This document shows positions 44,799 through 55,900 of a stretch of DNA of 64,000 bases, piece after piece. The notes under the pieces are model-generated. The model saw only the letters and a program-made list of their open reading frames with translations, ran no database searches and had not been told where the DNA came from. Made by a program: the position numbers and the translations under genes. The stretch comes from Xenopus tropicalis (Eukaryota > Chordata > Amphibia > Anura > Pipidae): contig NC_030684.2 in the NCBI RefSeq assembly GCF_000004195.4, positions 104,671,929 through 104,735,928 of the forward strand, given 5' to 3'. Each line of letters starts with the position of its first letter. The stretch's first letter is position 1.

Positions 44799-45115
44799 AG
44801 CTGGCCACATAAGTGGCGATTTTCGGTAATTCGTGCGACCATTGGTCGTTCCAACCCTCCACTGACATTCAGGGATGAATCGTCAGATGTGGAGGTAGAA
44901 ACAATAGGATTTCTACCTCCTTCTGCCAATTCAGCCCTGAAGGTAGGTTTTGCTCAGGCGCCTTCTATGGCGCCCGATCAAAATCTTTTAACCTGCCCGA
45001 TTGGCGAGTCAACCGATATCCGCAGCCTCCTGCGATATCAGTCGCCTCACCTAGTTGCCATACATGCACCGAATATTGTACGAAACCGATATTATCGGTG
45101 CGTGTATGGCTAGCT
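44799..45115. mobile_element. GGCCATACACG-family MITE with TAA TSD
   Basis: AGCTGGCCACATAAG at the left, CGTGTATGGCTAGCT at the right, TAA on both sides (44796-44798, 45116-45118). The interior shares 'ggtagaaacaataggatttc' and 'gcgccttctatggcgcccga' with 30982-31270. Confidence 0.72.
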
Positions 45116-45546
45116 TAACAGATGGGGACACAAACATATTAATTAATTATGTGAGATGCTACAAAGACAGGAATCTGGCTAAATGTAAAAGTACCAATAT
45201 CCAGGGACTCATGATGATAAACAGATCCTTATTTATTTTTTGAATCACAAGATTATTTAAGCTACAATATACCAACAAAACTAATTATCATGGATAAACA
45301 GTCATGCTAATATTTCTTTCCATCACTGTTTTGCTTGTGGGTGCCAGCTTTTTATAAATACCACACAATAATGAATTCACTTGGAACTTAAAAAATAGTG
45401 CTGATACAACTAAACTTACAGTGTATTTTTGTGGAAGTGTGACCTAAGTACCGATATCTCTCGATCTCTCTATTATCTGGAATGCTTGGGACCTGGAGAT
45501 TTCTGGATATGGGCTTTTTTCAATAGTTGAAATCACCATACATTAA

Positions 45547-45826
45547 GGGCTCTGGCACACGGGGAGATTAGTCGCCCGCGACAAAACTCCCTGTTCGCGA
45601 GCGACTAATCTCCCCGAGTTGCCATGAGCCGCCATCCCACCGGCGAACATGTAAGTCGCCGGCGGTATGGCACACGCGGCGGCGTGATTTCCCGAAATCG
45701 CCGGAAAAGACTCGTGAGGCTTTTTCTGCTATTTCGGGGAAATCGCGCCGCCACGTGTGCCATCCCGCCGGCGACTAATCTCCCCGCCATCACGCCGGCG
45801 ACTAATCTCCCCGTGTGCCAGAGCCC
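45547..45826. mobile_element. Palindromic MITE GGGCTCTGGCACACGGGG, TAA TSD, nested
   Basis: GGGCTCTGGCACACGGGGAG mirrors CTCCCCGTGTGCCAGAGCCC. TAA flanks both sides (45544-45546, 45827-45829). The interior repeats 'gcgactaatctcccc' several times. It sits in a copy of the 'acaggtat' host repeat at catacatTAA. Confidence 0.75.
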
Positions 45827-46806
45827 TAAAGAGGACCTGTCATCCTAAAAAATAGCTCTAAATTCTGAACACAGAATGCAGAATGTTGCATTCCACCTAT
45901 GTTCAGCACTTACATGTGTGTTAGTACAGCCACATCAAAAAAAGAGGGATGCATTTATTCCTGCTCTCCCCTGCAGTGGAACGGGGGAATGCAGGACCAA
46001 AAGCTTGAGAGTACAAGCCCTTAGACAAGTTTTGTGTCATCTCAAAATCTTGTGTATGCACCTAAATGGGGGACCTGATGCCCATGCCCAGGCTACACAA
46101 TTGTATGTGACAAGGAGAAGGGGGGGGGGGTAAGGATGGCAGTGACATCAGGGAAGTGCTGTATAGCAAGTAAAAGTAAGAAACTAACATCTTGGTTGAC
46201 ATTATATATATGAATTTATATCCACCATGTCTTACACAGAGTATATGGATAATGTAGGCTTACTAGAAACCAGTTGTCAACGTCTACTAAAATAAACTAA
46301 ATATAAACATTGTATAGAGTCAATAGGAATGTTTTGCCACTGATGTCTATATATGCATTAGTTACTATTATGTAAAATGTACATTATTAGAGATGTGTAA
46401 TTCATAGTTTTCTGGATATTAGATATCCAGATAAAAGATCACATACCTGTACATCATTTTCCTGCAGGGTAGCATAGGTTGTGAAACCTGCCTAACAGCT
46501 AGTTGATGCAGAGAAAGGCAAAAATCCTATCTGAAGCCTCTCCAATTTGCCTCAGAGGGTAAAAAATACTTCCTGACTCCAGGAAGGAGTTAGTTTAATA
46601 AACTAAAAGTTGGAGAGGATGTAAATGTTTACCCAAAATTCTAACCTAACTGACTTTTGATCAAGCTTTCCATATCTAGGACAGAAAATAAGCATTCGCC
46701 CAAAATGATGCAGGGTCTCCCAAGAGGGCTGGCCAGTTTGTGAACCTCTTGTGTATCCAGTATCTAGTAGAATTAAGTCTAAAACAACTGGACTTTTCTG
46801 AGTTTT

Positions 46807-47023
46807 TCTTGAAAACGTTTCACCACTCATCCGAGTGGCTTCTTCAGTTCAAATGACTGGTAGGGAATTCCCCGGTATTTAAACTCTTGATGGTAGTAGA
46901 GTCACAGACATCCAATCACAATGGTTCCATTGGACTTGTTCAGTTAGGTGTTAGCTGAAACTGACAGGTGTAAGAAGGTATGATCCAATCACAATGGTAC
47001 CAAGATTCTCATTGATGAAGGTG
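46807..47023 (-). mobile_element. 3' tail of the Penelope-like fragment
   Basis: The minus strand contains the 'actgaagaagccactcggat' and 'gaaacgttttcaagaaaaac' text that usually ends these elements, downstream of the endonuclease frame. Confidence 0.5.
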
Positions 47024-47470
47024 TTAATCCTTCAAAGTACATGACTGGAAGTGTGAACTGTTGTGAAACTGCCGGGGTAAGGATGTCAACGCGCCATTGT
47101 ATGTTGGTGACAAGCGGTGTCTCAGGCCCCCTCCTCTGTTCAGGGATGGTTTTTCCAGGTTGGCATAAATGGCCTCTTTCACACCTCTTTCAAACCATCT
47201 GTCCTCTCGGTCCAAAATATGCACGTTACTGTCCTCAAAAGAGTGACCTTTTTCTTTGAGGTGTAGATAGACTGCTGAGTCTTGTCCTGAGGAGTTTGCC
47301 CGCCTATGTTGGGCCATTCTCTTACAGAGAGGTTGTTTTGTCTCCCCAATGTATAAGTCAGAGCACTCTTCACTACACTGGACAGCATAGACCACATTAC
47401 TTAACAAAGCCCCCTCCCCAAGCAACACATAGCATAGAATGTGGGATTCTATATTATACTCAGCAACCAC
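47024..47470 (-). pseudogene. Penelope-like element, GIY-YIG endonuclease domain
   Basis: A minus-strand frame of about 148 codons holds VVYAVQCSEECSDLYIGETK, then KRMAQHRRANSSGQDSAVYL, LDREDRWFERGVKEAIYANL and LNRGGGLRHRLSPTYNGAL. The [V/I]Y-x(n)-YIG pattern and following H/R/E positions fit the GIY-YIG nuclease carried by Penelope-like retroelements. The downstream 'gaagccactcggatgagtgg' text at about 46827-46846 (minus sense) is the common tail of such elements. No reverse transcriptase remains, so it is a 3' fragment. Confidence 0.75.
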
Positions 47471-48165
47471 AAAACATTATTAGAACATTTAATTAAAGCC
47501 AATGTATAATAGATGCATTAGAAAAGCTTTTGTTTCTCTAGTACTGGATTTTACACCCCATTTTAAAGAGTAATCTAAACAGTTTTTGTACTTAGCATCT
47601 TTTACGTGTGTATGGTTTGTCCAGTCTAAGCAACCAGCAATTCACATAAGTGTTGGGTGAGTCTGGTTCTCAAATCACACTGGCTCTGCTGTCTCTTTTC
47701 ATTGGCTGCTGGCTCTACTATTGTTCTATAACTGGACAGACATGCAAAATACTGCTGGTGTAACACCTCTTGCTGAGCCATGTAAAAGGAACCTATAATG
47801 TGCTAAAATTGTGTAATTTAATTTGTTAACCACATCATTGTTTAACTTTTTATCCTTCTGCAGCAGAACAAGTAACTTTACCTTGCAAGAGCAGTCTAAA
47901 GCTGGCCATACATGGGCAGATTTTGCCCCTTTATACAGAGTCAGCAGCTTCCCTGCCCGTGTATGAGCCCACCCCAATGAATATCAGGACAATTTTTGGC
48001 AGATTTCTATCGGCAGGTTTATAAATGCCACTGGGACAAGGATCACATTGGCTTGATGATGCTGTCCTCTCTCGATGTCCAAATGATTGGACCATAATGA
48101 TATCGGTCAGCACAAGGTCATATTGTGGGAAGATCCATTCTTCAAGTCTATGCATTTCTGGATAT

Positions 48166-48630
48166 TTGAAGGAGAAGGAAAGGCTAGTAAAGAGTTAATC
48201 TCAAGCTGCAGGCATACCTTCAGTTCTCTCAATAGTGCCCTCAAGTCTCCCCATATTTCTCCCGTTCAGATGATCAGAAGCCAAACAGGAAGAAAAAAAC
48301 GCTGAGCTGTGTAAAGAAAGTTCCCATAATGCCTCGCTCCTGCACAGACACCCAGACCAATTGAACTTGCTCAGTGAATCAGCTTCCTGCTGATTGGCTC
48401 AGATCCACATTCCTAAGGGGGGGGGGAGTGAGTTTTTGGCATTCTTGAGAGAGAGGGGGGAGCAGGAGAGGGGAGAGAGCAGAGAGCTATGTGTCTGGCA
48501 CAGGAATTACAGACACAAGAAATCTTTTTTCAGAGAAGTCAGTGCAGCGTTTCTGTGAGTGCTTATAGCTGTATTTACATAGACCTTTCTGATAAAGCTT
48601 ACTTAGTTTTTACCTTTCTTTCTCCTTTAA
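48166..48630. mobile_element. T2-type MITE, copy 2
   Basis: TTGAAGGAGAAGGAAAGGC at the left and CCTTTCTTTCTCCTTTAA at the right. It shares internal sequence with 36788-37174 but has extra sequence after 'caagctgcaggca'. Confidence 0.65.
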
Positions 48631-50106
48631 GGTGCATTTTATTTTGGTTAAGGAACAGAACATTGCTTGGCCTGACTGCAAAGGGAATGTAACTAAGCTG
48701 AGTTGCAGACACTAGCGGCTTTGCTTTAAAGATTGAAGCACCTACTGGTTCAGGCGTGTGAATTGTCTAGAAGAAAATGTAAACTACAGCTGCATATTTC
48801 TTAGCAGTAAGAGAAAAATATTCAGTGTTACTTCTGCCGTTGAGCAGAATCCACACAAGCTCAAAACCAATAAGGAAAAGAAAAGGGAAAAGTTGAAATA
48901 AATGACTTTATTTGCACACAAAGACTAGGTCACCAAGTTAGTGTTGATTTGCAAAATTATAAAAACACTGGCAATACGGACACCAAGGCCACCGTGCCAG
49001 ATAGACTGCTACATTACACAGAATGTTTGTTTGTATCTGCAATGTATCTGTATGTACACATTTCCTTACACCTGAAATGTAGTCCTGGTTTAGACACTAA
49101 CAGAAGCCATTGGCACCACCAACCTTAAAGTCAAATGCATAACAGATTGAAAACTTTTTACATCCTGCAGCAGCCAAATGTTGCCTGTGGAGAAGTACAG
49201 CCACTATCCATTTACCACATCAAGCAGAAGTGAAGAAGCCACCCTCTGATGAATCCAAAATAAAACACAGATCTCCAGAGGGGCTTATATACTAGTAAGA
49301 ACAAAATCTACAATAGTTAAAGTATCATTCTTCCCAGTTCCAACCTTTTTTTAGCCTATCAAGAATTCATTAGTAACAGAACTTTTATATATGCTACTGC
49401 AGGGTAGAATATACCCTCATAGATCTAATACCTGTCTGCAGTTTTCTGTTACCAGGATGATGGGCTAAGAAAGTGTAACCACCCAAGAGAAAGGGGTTGC
49501 ACCCTAGAGTGCCATAGTTCAACTAAGTTGAAAGATGAGGAATGTTCCAGCAATTGACGGTGCAGTCGCTAAAGTGTGGAAAATCTGATAAAGAAATTGA
49601 CCTGAGTGCGGATGCTATTCAACTGTGACGACCTTCAACAGAACAAAAACCATATGCCGTCAGATCTGTGGCAAGGTACAAACCCTGCCAACTCAATGCT
49701 GCCTGCAGTTTAGAGGTGTTGGTATATGATCACAAATGTGATGTGAAAGTATGATAAGAGGGAGCAGCAATTCACAAGTAGTGAATTTACATTTAGTTTA
49801 CTTTTAATAGATGATAAAGATTTGGGTATGTAGGCTATGCTTTTCATATTTCTCAGCATATCTTTATTTAAACTACCAAATAAGCTTAAGGTGATACCCA
49901 CGCATTTCTGTTAATTCTAGATTGTGTGCAAAGCTAATTTCAGAACAGCAATTCATTTGAAGTGGGCGTATCCCTTTTTTTAACATGAATTCAATCAAAA
50001 GGGCTTGTACTGCACATACTATTTGACTAGTAGTTTAATTAAGAAATATGTATGGTGTTTATTATTTCTTGGACTTAACTGGGCAAACTTTAAAACAGAC
50101 AGTACT
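48631..50106. other. Region downstream of PNN, nothing named
   Basis: No conserved frame and no repeat termini recognised. A distal PNN 3' UTR could extend here; minus-strand AATAAA occurs (for example the TTTATT near 48907). Confidence 0.35.
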
Positions 50107-50372
50107 CAGGCCCGGATTTGCGGAGAGGCCGCAAAGGCCCGGGCCTAGGGCGGTACAAATTTAGGGGCATGCTGCCCCCCCGCAACGAAATTTTGCTCCG
50201 ATGCGGAGCAGTGGGGATTTCTCCCCACTGCTCCGTATGGGAGTTAAATGCCTGCACATGCGCGCTTGCGTCGGCGCGGCATGGGGGGAGGGGGGGGGGG
50301 CTTGTTCGCGCATGTGCAGGGGGCGCGAATGGGGGACGGCCTAGGGGCGGCTGCTTTTGAAATCCGGCGCTG
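50107..50372. mobile_element. hAT-type MITE with perfect 8-bp TSD ACAGTACT
   Basis: CAGGCCCGGATTTGCGG at the left and AAATCCGGCGCTG at the right; ACAGTACT on both sides (50099-50106, 50373-50380). GC-rich and CpG-rich, 266 bp, non-coding. Confidence 0.8.
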
Positions 50373-51457
50373 ACAGTACTCACAATACTTCGTTCTTCCA
50401 AGTACAATCAAAACAAATCGGCAGTCCACTCAGAAGCCCTCTCCTTATCGCACAGAACATGCAGCAGATGGGGAAAAGAAGGATCTTGTTTATTTAGAGG
50501 TTTCTTAGGGGACTGCTGATGTGTGTGACTGGAAGCAGATTTTGCCCTTTTTGGTGCAAGAAATAACAAAAACCTGACATTCTTTGGAAGTGAATGAAAA
50601 CACAACAAAACAAATTGGTAGCTCCTGCAGATATATCCATATAGGCAGAGAAATTAGAGTATAAAACATGATAGACTGTCATATAAAGACCATTTAGAAA
50701 TATGCCGTTATATAAATTATGGAGTTTTTCAAGTGGCAGGTAGGCAGACTTTTGACTGTACTTGTATCCACTAGGCATGAAGGTCTAGCCAAGTGCCAGA
50801 CACTGCAGGAAATTAACAGATTCAAAGAAGTCCACACAATATAAAAATGCTATACACACAAACTTATACATAACTATTCACTATTAATGAATTACAAAAA
50901 CAAAAAAGTTACAAAGTTGTATTTAACAGTTTCCTTAAAAGCTGCTAGTTCACATCAGCAATAAAATACTTATTATACTGCTCAATATTGCATTTTCGGA
51001 TCTGTGGCGTGCACATATACTCAGGGCTCAAATATCAGAACAAGAACTCTGCATCACCTCTGAGACAGGCAACTTTTGGCCAAATGTAGCAGTACTCTAC
51101 CATCTTCTAGCATTTGGAGGGATACTGGGAGTTGTATGCATGCAAAAGCTTCAAGTGTAAAAAAAAGTGCCATTCCTACAAAATCCTTAAAAAAAAAAAA
51201 ACAAAAAACAAATTTGCAATCAAAGCAGAGCACATTATAATTGTCCTACTTGCTGAGAATCTGCATCTATTCTCAAATATATCTTTTCCTACAATGGACT
51301 GGCAAATTGTGTATTTGAAAAGCCTTTGCCTCAAACGAAGCCAGCCCATTCATAACAAACTGCCTGCCTTTTCAAAGTGTTAGTAAAAATACGGTTGTTG
51401 TATAAGTGGATAAACAGAAGGAGGCAAAAATTGGTAAAATTCTTTACTTTTCTTTGT

Positions 51458-51463
51458 TTTATT
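51458..51463 (-). terminator. pnn: Possible proximal PNN polyadenylation signal
   Basis: TTTATT on plus equals AATAAA on minus, about 165 nt after the PNN stop. Other signals further left are possible. Confidence 0.35.
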
Positions 51464-51627
51464 TAAATTGATCAGAACTGACATCAACCTATTACAAAAT
51501 TATGCAAAAAAAAAGTAAAAGAAAAATAAAAGTCTGTGCTTCCCAAAATGGTTATCATGCAATTGCTAAGGCAGCACCATATCTTCCCAGGGGATGACTT
51601 AAAATATGTAAGCACATGTTGGATCTG

Positions 51628-52904
51628 TCAACGTCTTTTGTCCTTCCTGTCTGATTTACGGTCTCTCTCACTTCTTGAGGGTCGCTTTCCTGACCGACTA
51701 CCTTCTGAAGTGGTCCTCTTCCTGTCAGACCTTGAACTTTTGTCCTTGGATCCCTTGGAGTCTCTGCCACTGCCTTTTGAAGACTTGTGACTTCTCTCTA
51801 CACCTGCTCCATCTCTCCTCTTGTGCTCCACACTCCTCCTGCGTTTGTCATCTCTGGCATGCCCACGACCTCTGCTGCGACTTCGACTTTCACTACTGCT
51901 GCTGCTACTGCTACTACTGCTGTCTCGGCTGCTACTCCCACTGCTGCTACTGCTGCTTGAACTGCTTCGGCTACTGCTACTACTAGAGCTGCTCCCACTG
52001 CTACTAGAGCTAGAACTACTGCTTGAACTACTGCTACTACTACTCTTGCTTTTACCCATTTTGTTTTTAGTTCTTCCCCTGCTCCTACTTCTTTTAGCTT
52101 TATGGACTGAGGCTGGTTTTGGGGCATATTCTACTTGTGTCTCAGCCACAGGCACAGTCACTGCCACTATCTGTTCTTTTTCAGCAAAATGCTCTTCATC
52201 CACATTAAAGTGGTGTTCAGGCTGAGTCCTTGACTCATAACTGGCCGGTGGTGGGAACATTAACTCCAGCTCCTTCTGTGGTCTCTCTGGGGAGTCAGCC
52301 TCCCTCTCAGGTTCAGGTTCTTTTGTAGCTTCTGTCTCAGCTTCAAGCGTAAAATTATTTTCTGTCTGAACCTCACTCTGATCTTCACCGTCCTTTACAT
52401 TCTCTAACAAGTCTAATACCTCTGACTGGTTTACCTCAAATGTTTGCGGATCCTCACTAATATCCTCTTTTATTTCATCCTTGGTTTCTTCTTCCTTGAC
52501 TTCCTCTTCAACAATCTCTACTTCCCTTTCCTCCCACTGACTATTCTGGGATTCTTCTACCTCAACTCTACCCTCCTCTTCTATCTTTTCCTCCATCTGC
52601 TTAGAATCTTCTATATCTTCGACTCCTCTAGCATCATGTGCCATTTCTACATCCATCACGCTAATGCTAACCTCTTTATCTTCCTCTAGAGTGTCCTCCA
52701 TATCTACATCATTTGGCTGGTTACCTGTCTCAACCTCTCTATCATGCCGAGACACCTTACCATCTTCTTGATCCTCCGTATGTTCTTCATTCTGTTCCTC
52801 TGGCTTCTTCTCTTGGTCTCTGTCTTTCATGGACTGACGCCTAGGCCTAGCTTCCATTTTGTTTAACTGCTCAGCAAACTCAAGCCGCCTGCTTTCAAAT
52901 ATTG
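51628..52904 (-). CDS. pnn: PNN last coding exon: acidic region, serine run, RS tail
   Basis: The minus-strand acceptor is tcctttag|CAA. It begins [20 protein letters not shown], passes through a Glu/Asp-rich stretch, then about 60 residues of mostly serine (52060-51880), [16 protein letters not shown] and the lysine/arginine tail to TGA at 51630-51628. The TCC/AGC repeats yield a long leucine-rich plus-strand shadow frame. Confidence 0.96.
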
Positions 52905-55900
52905 CTAAAGGAAAAAGGGTGGTTTAGAAAAAGAAATGAAAAATAGAATATTTAAACATTTTTATAATGTTACAAAAAATACCTTACTTACAGAGTAAAT
53001 TAGGCTATGTGAAAAAGTACAATGGTCATTAGCAGCTTAGAAGTAAAAACAAGACTTGGCATAATGTAATTTTACAACTCCTACTTTCCTGGACTATGAA
53101 ACTATACCTATAGAATTGTTTTTCACAATTCATACTTTAAGGCACCTCTTACAAGCACACCTAGAATTGCCTTACTTTAGTCACTGGCTATTGAGATATC
53201 TACTGCACAGTGGCAAAGCAGATAAGCAGAGGTTGTGATTATGGGTTGCTTCTCAGGTGCTTTCATTGGGTAGCTACCCAAAAAGCTGTCATACTGACAT
53301 TAATGCCTGACAGTGCACACTTGCAACGCAGTTCTTTACGGCTAATGCCCCATTTACCTTTAGACTAGAGACAACATGACTTCTATACAGTTTAAATTTT
53401 ATAAGAATACACTAGTTAGGCATTATTGCATTGGGGACATATCCTTTGATTTTATCAGACTGGCAAAGACTCCTGCAATGTAAAAGATGTTTTGCTGTTT
53501 TCTTCTTAACTTTCTTTCTTAATTTGTTTTAAAGTCCCTGCACAATTCAAACAAGTTCTGCCATTAATCGCAGCAATAACATTCTTGTGTGCAATCAACT
53601 CTATAATGTTACTTAATACTAGTTTGTGTTCCTAACAGCCAAACATACTTACCATTCAGTTTTTTCTGAGACTCGTCAAATAACTTTTGGCTCGGTGGAC
53701 ACATCCTGCCAGGTATGTAGAACAGATGCGGCTTTGTTTTGGTTCTTATATATTTTATAATTTTTTTGTTGTGATCATTCCACTCTTCTTGCTGTAACAG
53801 AAAACAAGCCATTAAATTATTAACATGACAGTTCATGTCAGACCAATTTAATTGCTTTTTATGATGAGGTTTGTAAGAAGCTGGACAGTCGGGGTGCAGT
53901 ATATGTGATAATTTGGATTTTGCCAAAGCATTTGATACTGTTCCCCACAAATGACAGCTTTCTGTACTAAGGTCTATTGGTATTAGTGAAGTCGTTTGCA
54001 CGTGCGTAGGAAACTGGCTACACGATTGGGTACAGAGGGTGGTTGTTAATGGTACAGTCTCAACTTGGAGTAAGGTTACCAGTGGGGTCCTGTACTGGGT
54101 CCATTTTGTTTAACTTGTTCATAAATGACTTAGGGGAGGGTATTATGAGTAATGTATCAGTGTTTGCAGATGACACAAAACTCTGCAGACCAGTCAATTC
54201 TATCCAGGATGTGACATCCTTGCAGCAGGATATTGACAAACTGCCAATCTGGGTAGCTAAGTGGCAGATGAGATTTAATGTGGATAAATGTAAGGTCATG
54301 CACCTGGGATTTAAAAATATGCAGCCACTTATACCCTTAATGGGACTGCACTAGGCAAATCCATAATGGAGAAGGACCTTGGAGTCCTTGTAGATAATAA
54401 ACTTGGCTGTAGCAAGCAATGCCAGGCAGCAGGGGCAAGGGCAAACAGGGTATTGAGCTGTATTAAAGGGGTATAGATTCACGGGAGGAGGGGGTTATTC
54501 TTCCCCTTTACAGAGCGCTGGTAAGGCCCCATCTAGAATATGCTGTTCAGTTTGGGTCTCCAGTGCTCAAACGGGACATTATTCAATTAGAGAGGGTCCA
54601 AAGAAAGGCAACTAAGTTGGTAAAGGGTATGGAAAGTCTCAGATATGAAGAAAGACTGGCCAAGTTGGGTCTGTTTACACTGGTGAAGATGCGCTTAAGA
54701 GGTGATATGATAACTATGTATAAATATATAAGGGGATCATATTATAACATCTCAAATGATTTATTTACCAGTAGGTCCTTCCAACCGAAACAAGGGCACT
54801 CATTCCATTTAGAAGAAAGGAGGTTCCGTTTAAGCTGTGAAGTTGTGGAATTCCCTCCCTGAACCAGTCATACTGGCTGATACATTATATAGCTTTAAGA
54901 AGGGGCTGGATGGCTTATTAGCAAGTGAGGGAATACAGGGTTATGGGCTATAGCTTTTAGTACAAGTTGATCCAGGGACTGGTCCGATTGCCATCTTGGA
55001 GTCCGGAAGGAATTTTTTCCCCTCTGTGGCAAGTAAAAGGCTTCAGATGGGGTTTTTTGCCTTCCTCTGGATCAAGTAGCAGTTAGGCAGTTTATATAGG
55101 CATTATGTTTGAACTTGATGGACATATGTCTTTTTTTCGACCTAACTTACTATGTTACAAAGTGACAATGTTCCACAACATTGTATGATAAATGTATGTA
55201 TACATTATTTCAACATAAAAGAATAAATACATAAGAACCAATAACCAATACAAGAGGTAAGGAGTATCCTGCCCCCCTTAAAAAAATAGTTTGTCTTAAA
55301 CATTAGAAACTGAAAAATTCAATTCAGTTTCCTCAAATAAAAACTGTTGTTCAGTACACTTTCATTTAAAATTCTTTTTTTTTTTTTTACTCTTGCCCAT
55401 GCTATTTACCCACATTTGCCAGTGGGGGGGGGGGGGGGGGTGAGAGAGGCCCACAGACTGTTGCTGGGTAAAATAGCAGCCTCAGCTTTCCTTCTTCCCC
55501 CTGGGGACACACAAGGAGACAGTATGGCCTGGACATGACAGGGAGAGCAGACCTTGTTGGTGGGGCTGGCGCTAGTGATGCATGAACTCCTTTCCCCTAG
55601 CCGTTTGCGCATGTGTAATAGGATTGCCTGCGTCTGCGGTTACCACACGTGCGAACAGCTAGGAGAAAGGAGCTAGGGCAGATAAAAGGTATTCCAGTCT
55701 TCCTTATCGCTTCATGCCGAAATGCATAGCGCGGAGCCACGCCCATCACTAGGTCTTATTATCGGTGTAGGGCTTATATTTAACAAATGCATAGAAATCC
55801 TGCTAGGGCTTATTTTTTGGGTAGTTCTTATTTTCGGGGAAACACAGTACTAGTAGCTCTGTGTGTCGTCACACTACAAAAGTTAGTCAGTCCGTGGCCA

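Noticed and set aside
45605..45848. Arginine-rich frames on both strands
   Set aside because: They are made by the repeated 'gcgactaatctcccc' words of the MITE at 45547-45826.
51821..52225. Leucine-rich 134-codon frame on the plus strand
   Set aside because: It is the antisense shadow of the PNN serine run; low complexity and no splice or start context.
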